Part shown: positions 52,188 through 63,470 of the stretch, one piece after another
How the letters are laid out: every line of letters starts with the position of its first letter
How positions within the stretch are numbered: the stretch's first letter is position 1
NCBI GenBank assembly: GCA_944548615.1
Contig: OX155951.1
Span: 25,036,877 to 25,100,876, forward strand
Reading direction: 5' to 3'
DNA from: Micropterix aruncella
Lineage: Eukaryota > Arthropoda > Insecta > Lepidoptera > Micropterigidae
Length of the DNA: 64,000 bases
The notes under the pieces: generated by a model
What the model was told of the DNA's origin: nothing
Database searches by the model: none
The model's input: the letters and a program-made list of their open reading frames with translations, nothing else
Translations under genes and position numbers: made by a program

Positions 52188-52823
52188 ATCGACATGATCA
52201 AGAAATGATTCGATAATCATAACCTAACTTTATGACAACCTTCCCTGTTACTGCTTAGACAACACTTTGATAACCAATTTAATGACTGCATCTGATCAAA
52301 AAACATTATCACACGGCACTCAGACATTACAAAGGAAATTTTAAACGGCCTACCTTAGATCGGCACTACCACAAAACACAATTTTCGGAATAAAATGGCA
52401 GAGGCTTGCTGTAACGTGATGACAGCCGGCGGAGCACTATTACGTCGCATTTCACATAAGTTTGGGTACAAACGACTAGGTGGCGTTGCTTGTTACGAGC
52501 GCTATGACCTGGTGGCCATCTTACCTCGCCGGGTCACCTTACCTCGCCCTCCCCTACCTATTATTACTGAGAAAAAGAAAAAGTAAAAAAATGAAATAAA
52601 GTAAATCTAATAACTCTAATAAATATGTAGTATAAATTTCGAGTTATCTTAATGATATCTAATACCTAATTCATAATCATGTTGAAAAATAAAAAAATAA
52701 TAATGAAATCTAAATATAACCAGTTAAAATATTAATAAAATAATAATAATAATAAAATGCAATAAAATTATAGTTGCAATGATAATCAGTAAATAGAGAA
52801 AAATAACATAGAGGTATGTATTA

Positions 52824-53086
52824 TACTCTTTATTGTGAACATGTCACAATGGGCAGGTTTATTGTCATATAACAATCTCTTACAACCAACCCTACTATGA
52901 CGTGTTATATGTATGTGTGCGTGTAACATGTCTGTAAGTGTGTGTCTTGTTATTGCATTCGATCGACAGAATTGAAAATGCAATTCCGTTAATTTGATCC
53001 CAACGGAAAATGGTGACCCAGCCGGGAATCGAACCCGGGACCTTACAATGTAAGATCAGGCGACCTAACCACTATGCCACCGGGCC
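52824..53086 (-). mobile_element. tRNA-derived SINE, copy 4
   Basis: This is the best preserved copy. The head (53086-53011) has intact box A TGGCATAGTGG and box B GGTTCGATTCC, a full body and a tail at the ctctttattgtgaa side. It lies 270 bp from the pogo element. Confidence 0.85.
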
Positions 53087-56000
53087 GTGTATTACTATGT
53101 AATAAACCTACCAACGTATTACTATATAATAAAACTTTAATACTATGTAATAAACCCACAAACGCTGCAAATCAGGGTTGACCTCAGGATATTTCAACCC
53201 GGTTTTCAGGACACTCCTATTATTAGTAGGTACGGGATACCGCTATTTATTAAAATTAAAATAAAAAATCGAAATGAAAAATTTATAAATTTAAATCATC
53301 AAAATCCAACATACCTACATTAAATTAAAATAAAATAAAATAAAAATATTCATATGAAGTAAAATGTAATATAAAAATAGAAATTAAATTAAATTAAAAT
53401 CAAATAATCTAAATGAAAATTTTCAAAATTATTAATCATCAAAATCAAACATACATCGCTCGCCCAAATAACTCTTAAACTTTTACCCTCAAAGGCAAAC
53501 GTGCGGTGCCATATCGTCAACTCGCCTGTATGATTTCGCGAAGGGGGAAGAAGAAGGGCGGCATCGATATTGATCAATCGGTTCTTTCCAATCCGTGTAA
53601 CAAACGATCCAGAGGCGGACAATCCCATAACCCGATAAATGGTCATTTCTTGTCTTATGTATCTTTATCTATTTAACGTAATTGGTCTATATCATATTTA
53701 TTTGTTACATTGTAATAATGTTGCACTACCCTGTTGTGGAAGTAGTGTAATAATATGAAAATACTACATTTATAAATAAATATTCTTCCGAAGAATTCTG
53801 AAATATTTTCCGACGCTAGCAACCGAAACTGCTGCTTATTTGCAACGCTGGACATGCGCACACCACGTGCTACGCTGACGCCTCTTTCGTTCCACATCCC
53901 TTACATACGGGGTCTTCCGCTATCCCAAGAGTGTGTATTGTTATCCCAGCAGTTCCATGTTAGCTATTCTACCGTTTCCCGTAAGTTTATCCTGGCAAGT
54001 CTCAAGCAGTATGTAGTTATTCTGAGAGTATCTAGTATTTCGATTTCCAAATAACTCGCATTATATTCTGATATAATCTAATTAATTTAACTTATAAAAT
54101 ACGCGTACGTGTACATTCTCTTATATCTTGTATTTGTCATATCATAAATATTTATTTATTTATTTATTTATTTAAGAATTAATTACTATGAAACATTGAT
54201 TAGCTTATAAAAAATAACAGGAACCGAATGACAAAACCTTAACCTTTTGCTTATTTGTTTCTGTCACCCAACTGGGACTAGCCCATTCTAGGGTGGACAG
54301 GAATTTGTAATAGTACATTATATGGTATATCATATATTATCATACTATCATTCTTATTGTGTTTTATCAGTTTAGGTAGAAGTGCTCGGATTACATACCA
54401 AAAAATTAAAGCAAAGGTTGCTTAAGCTACTAAGTCGGTCTTTGAACGAGTGGCAAACCTAGCTAGACTACACTGCATGAACAAATTTGAAATTAAATTT
54501 CAATTCACAAATAATGTAGGTAAAATGCTAAATTATTGAAATACATGGATTGGAAACTAATTATGAGAAAACTAAAATTGTAATTTAAAAGTAAAAATAA
54601 TTTTGTAATATAAAGATATTGTTAAACAGCGATAAACCCTTACTCAGTATAGTTAAATGATTTTGAATAAGTTTAAAATTAGAAAAGAGTGATTGACAAA
54701 AAATAAAGGAATCGGAAAGCGTGGGGGTATTTGATATCAATTGTTATAATTATTTCATTGGTAGCTAAGCACCCCATGCTTTTTTAAAATTAAAATCATA
54801 TTTTGTATCAATCAAATTATACTCATTTAAAACGTATTCAGAATCATTTAAATATATTGACTTACGGTACCTTCTATCGCTGTTAAACCATATCTGTATA
54901 TCTCAAAGTTATTTTTTTACTTTTTAGTTCAAATTGCTATTCAAGCGTGATGCTTGAGACTTTTAACCTATAATTTCCTTTTTTATATTTAGTCTTTTTA
55001 GTTTTTTTAAACTACAATTTTATTGATAAAGAAGGACAATATGTACCTACTGTCATTATACGGCAGGTTGTATGTCTCACCTGTAAATTCAGTCTTTTTT
55101 AATCCTGATGCTCCTGGTCAGGACTGGAAAAAAATTAAAATCAGAAATAAAATTATGAAATAATTGCATTGTTCTCGGTCCTACATGACAATGTGCAAAA
55201 TTTCAAAGTATTCGGATGTCAGAAAGTTAGTGAAATTTAACTTGAAAATTCCGTTACATTGATAGATAGGTAGATACAAATATACAGGTCAAGCGAATAA
55301 AAGCGTTATATTAAACCAGATTTTTTTCTATTCGCTGATTACTTCAACATATAGATGACTTCAAAGATGCTAGTATTCTCAAAATGGAATCGAATGAGAA
55401 AATATTAGGATTGCATAATGTGATTCCGGAATTTATGGATTTTGTGGTGATCTACGCTAACAATCACAATCGATTTATATGCCCTACTCATATCATATTG
55501 TACATCACCTTATTTTGTACCTTGCCACCGATCCATTTATCTCGTCACAAGAGCGATTTCCTCTTTCCACGCGATAAATAAGTTAATTTGCCTGCGTTGA
55601 TATTGCGGCGGGTACCGGCTACGATTCGTATCCGCACAGTGTGTCAGTTACAGCTTTCAGACGTACCAATTTTAATAAAAGAGTAATAAATTTCATCATT
55701 AAAGGCAGCGTCCGCGTACGGCCAGCTACTCGTTCGTGTGCCTCCACACGATAAACGTTTCCATGCGAACGTGTACGTGTCGTACGAGTTTACTCGGGGA
55801 TGTTTACACGAGGCGATACGCTGGGCGTAAAACGAAAGTGAAATTTACTGATTTTGCGTTGATAGTATTTTGACCTGTGCAATTAGAATTTAGTATGAAT
55901 CTTTATTTAAATTTGTTTTATATATAATAAATCATTGGGCGTTCATGAGATCATTCTTAAGGGGTTGGTTTCTAGATTTTGATTGGGTTTCTATCACTTT

Positions 56001-56200
56001 TACTTAAAACTAACACTATCACTTACAGAAACCACATGATCAAAAATTATTTAAGAAATGAGATTACTGACAAATTATTTTGGCATGTCTATAAAACCTA
56101 TATTCGCAGTGAAAAATGTGAAAGTTGTTAAATTCACACAGTGGAAAAGCCTATCTCATCAACAAAGAATTGTAACAGGAAAGAATCATTTATTTTTAAT
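53087..56200. other. AT-rich noncoding sequence
   Basis: Nothing recognised except a CpG-richer patch at 55700-55850 with repeated CGTACG and AACGTGTACGTGTCGTACGA, possibly a decayed TIR element. Confidence 0.5.
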
Positions 56201-56619
56201 ACAAAATAATACACAAGCAACAGAGCAATAACATAAAGTCAACACATAGCGCGGCAGCGCGCTACCGAAGAGCGAGACGGCACGATACACCATACAGCCA
56301 TGGACGAAGATCTGCGGTAACATTGACGAGTTTGACATATTAACTTCTCAGGACGATGGACAAGGTCTCATAATTGCCATACAACACTGATACAAATTTC
56401 GCCGTAGATAAACACGGCTCGCCGAGGAGGAAATACGACGCATACTAAAGTTTTACCGAAGTGTCCGTGGACAAGCTTCCATAGTGATTCATACTCCACG
56501 GACGACTGCGCCTAGATACGGTGAATTAACCGTGGATTTTCACGGCGAAATAAACGTGTGTGGACAAGAGTGCTAAGGGCCTCTAAACGAGTTACATTTA
56601 CATCTACCGACACAAATAG

Positions 56620-56812
56620 AGATGTTTACTACAACGGGCGAACCCGTCACCTCAGGAAGTTTTAACGATTGACATCTACCGACACAAAAAATAGAGTTGT
56701 CAACTACAACGGGGGAACCCGTCACCTAAGGAAGTTTTAACGATTGTTCGTTCTATCTCCCGTTTAATCGTTAAAACTTCCTGAGGTGACGGGTTCACCC
56801 GTTGTAGTTAAC
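56620..56812. repeat. Three Helitron-like hairpin ends in 200 bp
   Basis: The terminal block CCTGAGGTGACGGGTTCACC with CGTTGTAGTT occurs inverted at 56625-56672, inverted at 56695-56747 and direct at 56763-56812. The last two face each other. They are the same end as at 38.55, 47.11 and 49.15 kb but have no body attached. Confidence 0.6.
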
Positions 56813-57457
56813 AACTTCTACCGACACAGTGTGTGCCAGACAAGTACCGTGGCAGACAAAATAATATTCTTCTATACAGTGTGTATTAACGTATTTATCG
56901 TAACGCGGCCGCTCAGACGCCGACAGACACGGGCCGTGCCCGGCCAGTATTCGCGGAATGACTATTCTGTCTGCGCGGTTCGTGTGTGTAGGTACGTGTC
57001 TGTGGGTACCTGCCGGGTAGTATGAATAGAGCATCGGAACCGTGTAGACGTCTTTGGTTTTCTTTTGGGAGAGCGGCCGCTTTCGACACCGACGACGGTG
57101 TCTGTGGATGTCTGACGCGGCACACTTCTGGCACGCTAGATTTAAATGAACGGTGTCTGCCCTCGGTGACACACACTATATAGAAGGATATTATTTTGTC
57201 TGCCACGATACTTATCTGGCACGCACTGTATCGGTAGATGTAAACGTACCATAGGGTAGATTTACATCTAACGATACAGTGCGCGCCAGACGAGTGACGT
57301 GGCAGCACTGACATACATTGTTCATTTACATCTAGCGTGCCAGAAGTAGTAGAAGCGTAGATATAAATACGTTAATACACACTGTATAAAAGAATATTAT
57401 TTTGTTTGCCACGGTACTTGCCTGGCACGCACTGTGTCGGTTGATGTGAACGTACCT
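56809..57457. mobile_element. TIR element(s) with ACATCTACCGACACAGTG ends, nested
   Basis: An 81-bp arm at about 56818-56899 (CTACCGACACAGTGTGTGCC … GTGTATTAACG) is repeated inverted at 57363-57443 with few differences. Inside, a second inverted copy of the arm ends at about 57250 (CTGGCACGCACTGTATCGGT) and a third, direct, piece lies at 57262-57312 (ACGATACAGTGCGCGCCAGA). The pattern is of one element inserted into another of its own family. Confidence 0.6.
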
Positions 57458-57900
57458 TTAATCCGGCATTGCGTGCGTCGCACTCGCGAGCAACTGGTAC
57501 GATCGCACTGCGTCTCGGTGAACGCGCGTCGGCGCCGCGCGGCGCGTTCAGTCGGTCGCGAATCACGAAATTACACACAGATTATCGAGATCGAATGCCT
57601 GCGTCTGGTAAACGCGCCGCTTCTGCGGCTTTTTCGGCAGCGCTCATATTTATGGCGCGAACATGGCCAGCCGCCAACCGGACCCGCAGCCGTAATCACG
57701 GTGCTCCAACATGGCCACGTCCACTCTCCGGCCAGAGGAGCCTCTCATCATTACGCTCCAAAACGCCGATACAACCGCGCGAGGGCACAGCGACGATTAA
57801 TTATTTTTATAACGTCCAGCGTCCAGCTACCATACCTTCGCAGGCGACGCACAACTGCCACATTCAAAATAACCGCCGATTTTTTTTCTGGTGAAACTCG
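57440..57900. promoter_or_regulatory. GC-rich island
   Basis: CpG-rich (GCGTCGGCGCCGCGCGGCGC near 57525), followed by GTTCAGTCGG (57545-57554), an arthropod initiator-like TCAGT. Two overlapping plus-strand frames of 192 and 141 codons are open but look like chance (no domain, Arg/His-rich, different frames equally open). Possible promoter. Confidence 0.4.
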
Positions 57901-58535
57901 AAGCAGAGATCAGGTTTTTGGAGCATCTCCAAGCAAGAAAATCGTTGGACCCATAATAGTATTACGACAGGGAATCCCGTTTGAGATTTATATTTATTTT
58001 GTTTTCATTTAACCCTCCAACCGCGGACGACGCGCACGTACGCGTTTAGCTCCTTCCGTGCGAAATCGCGGGGCACGCTATTATAGCGTTCCATATGATT
58101 TCTGGGTAATGTACATCAGAAGACGCTATTTCACTGTCAACATAGACGATCGGTATTTTCAAGTTCACAAGTTAGATTGCCATCACACTAATCGATCGGT
58201 CATCTATCTATTGCATCGATGGATGCTGGTAGAATAAATCAGTCGACGTCGATCGTAAGTAGTTACCACACTAACGCGGGGGGGAGGTTGGATTGTCGTG
58301 AGGAACGGGGGGAGGGGTTGTCTGCTTGCCGGTAAAGTCTTAGTGTGACAAAAACGATTTTTTATATGTTTGTTCAATGATAGAAAAGATCAAACATTTA
58401 AAATAACTACTCAAATCTCCCCGCGAATTTATACGAAAAAATAGGAAAATCGCTCCCGGTTGAAGGGTTAAAGATCGATCCCCATTCGAGGTTCTAAAAA
58501 TCTTTTTTGTGAATGTAAGATTCTGGAAAAATATA

Positions 58536-59381
58536 CCACTGAGAAAAATATAACGATGTAAAATAACGATGTAACGGAAGCGCATATTTCAACAAGGATT
58601 ACGTATATATCTCGGACTTCGATCCATGCGTCTGAATTAACATGACGCGTAACGGTGTTGGCGTGACGATAGTTACCGTGTCGTAATGTTAATACATGAT
58701 AGTTACCGTGTCGTAATGTTAATACATAATGAACCCCATTGCGTTTCTTCATTAACTAAAATCGGTATTAGTTCATGCGAGCGAGATACGTTAGAGCGGA
58801 ATATTCAATGAGAGATACGTTTAATAGGTTAAAGCGGAATATTAAATGAATATTGACAGTTTTCCAGTATAAAACTACTACTCGAATATGAAGAGGAATA
58901 CTATAAGACCGGGTGGGATGTTTTCACACTAATTCAGGTGGTTATATTTTCGGAAAGTAGTTTTTGTGTGGCAAAAGATACGATCGTTAATTTTACATTC
59001 CGTTCAAACGCACTGCTCTGTCTCCTTCGCATGACCTATTTTCCAATATTAGTTCACGAAGAAACGCAATTGAGCCCAATGTTATATTATTACGTCGCGA
59101 CCTTAGGATCTCGCATTTAACTTGACAGCATGTCGTAGTATACGTACAGGTATAGTCGGACACATACATCATGTTGAAACTACAGTATACTGTTATTTCC
59201 GTATTAACCGTACGCAAAATTTTGATACATATAATCGAGTAATTGAGTTTCATCAATATTGCTCGTAATTAAACAAAGTTACGATTGAAGCATCGTTATT
59301 CTGTATAAAACCGTAATAATAAAATATTAATGTAAGAATTATCAATCCCATGAAAATATCAATCCAATACTTTTCTCAGTG
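58536..59381 (-). mobile_element. CACTGAG-end MITE, copy 2, split by another MITE
   Basis: Ends CACTGAGAAAAA and TTTTCTCAGTG, with TA at 58534-58535 and 59382-59383. Inverted relative to copy 1, it is interrupted at about 58731-59080 by an ATTGGGC-end element; sequence resumes GTTATATTATTACGTCGCG in register. A 29-bp tandem duplication (58671-58729, unit starting GATAGTTACCGTGTCGTAAT) is private to this copy. Confidence 0.72.
58731..59080. mobile_element. ATTGGGC-end MITE, copy C, nested
   Basis: Arms CCCCATTGCGTTTCTTCATT and GAAACGCAATTGAGCCCAAT, the same family as 35.6-36.3 kb. It is inserted inside the CACTGAG-end MITE copy 2, so this family was active after that one. Confidence 0.65.
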
Positions 59382-59439
59382 TATCAGCTGTGCTAAAAAC
59401 ATAATAGTTAGCATTGAAAATCTCTAGGTAGGTTCAAAC

Positions 59440-59905
59440 CTCTATCTTCTCAGGGGCGCCCTCTGAGATCTGAGGACAACCTACTGCTGTCGATCCCTGT
59501 GCACAGTAGTGATTTCTTCTCGCACACCTTCGTACGTAAAACCCGGCTCTGGAATGCTTTACCCGCACGTATAAGGATGGCACCGAGTTTGTTTTGCTTC
59601 AAAAAACGCAGGCTCAAAAACACTTGAAACCTCGCTCATAAACTTTTCCCTAGTTTTCCCTATTTTCTCTTACCTATTGCGTCCCCTGCGTCATTATAGG
59701 TTTTTTTTTTTCTTCCTAAATTTATTGTTTTTTTTTCTGCTGAATGTAAATGTTTGAATTGCCCTTATAAATTTAATTTATTAGTTTATCTTATTTTTAC
59801 CGTATACCATGTTGTTTCATTAGCTGTAAGATATTGCTTTTAGGCAATAAGCTCCCCTTTTTGAAGCAAATATGGCGTTTAATTATTATTATTATTATTA
59901 TAATC
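59440..59905 (+). pseudogene. LINE 3' end: reverse transcriptase C-terminus and 3' UTR
   Basis: The plus strand reads LRSEDNLLLSIPVHSSDFFS, then HTFVRKTRLWNALPARIRMA and PSLFCFKKRRLKNT with a TGA near 59628. This matches the LLLxIPxHxSxxFxxSF...RLWNALPxxIRxAxSxxxFKxRL tail and is similar to the copy at 10.9-11.3 kb. The 3' UTR carries a GTAAGATATTGC…GGCAATA-type hairpin near 59825-59850 and ends in (TTA)n at 59884-59903. Confidence 0.75.
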
Positions 59906-60994
59906 CGAACACCAAAAAATTGGAACCTGTTCGAATCCACAAAGCGTTCGGTTTTATAGTATGAGGGATCTTCAATATAGCATTTACAAAAAAAAAACAA
60001 AAATTTTGCAAAATTAGAGATGTATTTTAAAAAGAACGCGTAATACACGTAGGTATCACTGATATTACACTTTCTTAAAAGAAAATCTAAAATTAGAATC
60101 TGCCGGGAGATATTCAGCGACATATAAAAAAAAGCCCTCCTAATTTCTCTTAATCTTCTCTGGAACAAGTTACCAAAACGGCAAAACGGCAAACCGACAA
60201 ATGTACGATAACACCTACAATGCACAGCGCGCGACTGATGAGTGAGCGGAAAAGCAGTTTGGGCGCGGATTATCAGGGCCCTGCTCTATAGGTTCTTTGG
60301 GGGAAGGAATAATCATAATATTTTACAACAAACCTTGCCATAAAGCATTGAAAATGTTGTAAATGTAAACATATTTAATATTAAAGGTACTAAAAAACAC
60401 TGAACAACATCCCCACTGCATCGAGACAAAGTCCATTGTGGGCGAAACTGAAGACTATGGATTATATAGACTAATTCACTTGGATTATACCTTGTAACTT
60501 GTAAGTATATCCCTTGGATAAATATCAGAACAAAATCATGATGATTGAGTTGCAGTCATAATATATAAAGCTATTTAATGGAGCTTCTCATTGACTGGAT
60601 CCATTAGCAAGGCTTGCAGGTAGTTCTTCGCGCAAAGTACCTCGTGTTTTTCAGTCGGCTTGCCCGAATATAACATTTTCATGACTTCTGCTTCGCTTAA
60701 GTCACATTCTATTGTCAGGTTTTGGACATTTCAAAATTGAGACGTCGATTGACGTGCTCCTTTTTCCGCATCATATCGGGGTGCTGCCGAGTTTCACCGG
60801 GTGGTAACTTCAGGTTTGATCAATCCATAGCCATTTTAAAGCCGTCCAGTTGCTGCTGCAGCTGCGGTTTCTTGGCGCTTCATTCAAATTCAAATTCATA
60901 TAAATTTAAACATTTTCAAACAAGGGAGAACGCAATATACGCTACTCAGTTCCTACGTTTTATTACTCCGCGTGTCAGGAGCGTTCGAACAGTC
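59906..60994. other. Noncoding sequence
   Basis: No supported gene; a 105-codon plus frame (60722-61039) runs partly into the MITE half copy and has no motif. Confidence 0.5.
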
Positions 60995-61166
60995 TATGAA
61001 GCGAGATCCCAAGGTCGCAACGTAAACATCATGTTTTAACATTGCGGCATGGTAACTACCGTCACGCCGACACCGTTACGCGTCATGTTAATTCATACGT
61101 ACGGACCGAAGTCCCAGTTACATGGTTAATCATTGTTGAAACATGCGTATTATATTTTTCTCAGTC
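60995..61166 (+). mobile_element. CACTGAG-end MITE, copy 3, half
   Basis: Right half only (GCGAGATC…GCATGGTAACTACCGTCACG … TTTTTCTCAGTC), same orientation as copy 1. It ends 45 bp before a long (AT)n array. Confidence 0.6.
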
Positions 61167-61209
61167 TAGGACTAAGTGCGAGTGGTTACTCGTTATACTG
61201 GCCAACCGG

Positions 61210-61420
<211 letters not shown>

Positions 61421-61566
61421 TTTTAAATTATTTTCAATAATATATAAAATTAGATTCATGAAAAGTTACTTATCTGGGGTCCTGGTTATGTTTATGGTCC
61501 ACCAGGACCCCAGATAAGTTACTTTTCATGAATCTAATTTTATATATTATTGAAAATAATTTTAAA
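61421..61566. repeat. Inverted repeat with 66-bp arms and 14-base loop
   Basis: Left arm 61421-61486 and right arm 61501-61566 are complementary apart from one internal mismatch (GTTAC/GTAAC) and a one-base slip at the outer end. The centre is TATGTTTATGGTCC. Arms begin near TTTAAA and include GATTCATGAAAAGTTACTTA and TCTGGGGTCCTGGT. (AT)n arrays abut both sides. Confidence 0.9.
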
Positions 61567-61587
61567 AAAATTACACCCTTAAAATAT

Positions 61588-61885
<298 letters not shown>

Positions 61886-62249
61886 TTCAAGCCGTGTTCG
61901 GCCATAGCGACTGCATTGTAGATTCTAGTGACTTCTTTAGTCTTCTCAGAGTCCATTGTTCTTAAGCAGTCAAGTGCGCAGGCTATATTATAGTGCACAG
62001 GTGGGCGCGCGACCACGGGTGCACTCTCTTTTCCTCCCTTTTTCGGAACCCGATGGAACGGAAACCGTTACGACCAGAGAAAAGTTTGAATGCAGATAAA
62101 ATAAAATAAATTAATTAATCGCCAATACAGCAATGGCTGCTATTGTTAAATTTGTACTCAAAATTGCAGAGCTATTTTTTCGGATTTAGTTCGTATTTCC
62201 ACGCTGTCATTTATGAAATCGGTAGTTATGGCTTGTGTTGATGTTTAAC

Positions 62250-62930
62250 GTTTTTCTAGAGCTATTGTAGAGATGACCGGTGACTTTTTGGTAGTTGTTG
62301 TAGTAGGCGGTGATGTAGAAGATGCATTATTGGATTTATTCTGGTTTTCTGATGATCTCGTGTTGTTGCTCATGGGGCTGTGTTGAATACAGCATACAGT
62401 CTCTTGTTCCGACATAACTTGTTCCCCAAAATTGTGATAGTTTCCCTTTTGGCAAATCCCCGTAAGTTTTTAGACAATTTCCCGGCGGTAGACATACTCC
62501 TAAAACGCCATTTACTTCACATGACTCTTCACGGCAGTGTATATGCCAGGTCCCTTGGCACTTCCGCAAAGGCTATTTCCAATGCTGGTAACGGCGATTA
62601 TGTTGAAGAGGCATTGGTTGTCAGCTATCGTCACTTGCAGAGGTCCACCACTAACGCCTCCACAAGAGTCTCGTCCTCCTTCTAAGCTTCCAGCGCACAA
62701 TTGATCGTCTGTTATACCTTGCGGTAACCTCTTTCTGAGAGTCTTTGCATATAGTATTCGACAGGTCGGCTGGTCAATCAAATCCACCACCACCTTCAGT
62801 AAGTCGTCCGATATATTTTCAGCAAAGTCGACTTTGTCCATAGACACGCTGGACGAATATTTAAAGTGAACAGCTCAGACCGATAAGATCCTTCGGGACG
62901 CGTCCCGTGTTAACCGCTAATGAATCCAGA
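62250..62930 (-). pseudogene. Clip-domain serine protease pseudogene, scrambled order
   Basis: Secreted clip-domain proteases act in insect haemolymph cascades (Toll and prophenoloxidase activation). Reading the minus strand, FTLNIRPACLW at about 62840-62875 is a typical segment before the GWG strand. It joins directly, with a frame change and about 30 codons missing, to KVDFAENISDDLLKVVVDLI, then ITDDQLCAGSLEGG, DSCGGVSGGPLQV and GPGIYTAVKSHVK (to 62512). The catalytic Ser is kept in GVSGG, but the invariant Asp before it (chymotrypsin 194) is Val; Asp189 of trypsin-like specificity is kept in DSC. In another frame the same DNA runs into ESCEVNGVLGVCLPPGNC (about 62515-62570), which looks like the start of a clip domain, then after a further frame change a Ser/Thr/Pro-rich linker (SSTSPPTTTTTKKS). 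A clip domain normally precedes the protease, so the order is reversed. No His or first Asp exon was found. It is probably a fusion of remnants of two tandem genes. Confidence 0.75.
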
Positions 62931-63179
62931 CTGTAGAATTGCACTATATTCATTAAATTCATTATTTAATTATTATTTAGAGGTGAGAAAATTTTAAAAT
63001 ATGTTGACACTTATTTTAAAATTTAAATTTCGAAATTAATTATAGCAGATCGTGTAGCCAACCGGCTAGACGATCTGCGATCCCCTATTTCATCATCGTC
63101 ATTATCATCATCCCTCCTCTCACTGACGAAATTATACCTATACTTACAGGATACCGTAACGTAATAATACGGCGACCAG

Positions 63180-63470
63180 AATACTCACGTCTGTTGTTAA
63201 AACAAAATGAATGTCATCCGCACCTATCGCAGCGACCGCGACGACGCGTCCTTTTAAACGCGACCGCCCTGCCCTATATGGCCGTCCCAACTTCTACAAT
63301 ACTTTAATTGAGCGGACGATACGTTTTTGAAACAGCAATTAAGGGGTAAAATGTCCGACGACGCGCACAGCCTTGCCACGAACTACGCCCGCCATTTTTC
63401 TTAAATCGATGTTATGTTATTAATCGACGCTCTGATCGAACTGTCGCCTGCTACGCGAGGTGGGCAGCAC
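63180..63470. promoter_or_regulatory. GC-rich island near the window end
   Basis: GCAGCGACCGCGACGACGCG (63228-63247) and CTGCTACGCGAGGTGGGCAG (63448-63467) in an AT-rich setting. No gene recognised. Confidence 0.3.

Larger units (their letters stand above)
49908..52554 (-). mobile_element. Pogo-superfamily DNA transposon, near complete
   Basis: The element is 2647 bp. Ends are GGGGAAGGCGAGGTAA at left and, read inward from the right, GGGGAGGGCGAGGTAA. Each end is flanked by TA (49906-49907 and 52555-52556), the target duplication of Tc1/mariner/pogo elements. Farther in, both ends also carry a G[AG]TGGCCACC-like block and several copies of a GGTAAAGTGGCC motif. The transposase lies on the minus strand. 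It has a likely untranslated first exon (donor CTAAG|GTAGGC near 52360) and an acceptor (ttttttgttgcag) nine bases upstream of the ATG. The coding region is broken, so this copy cannot make transposase itself, but its ends look good enough to be moved in trans. Confidence 0.88.

Noticed and set aside
57434..58012. 192-codon plus-strand frame
   Set aside because: It lies in a CpG-rich island where stops are rare, a second frame is equally open, and no domain or codon pattern supports it.
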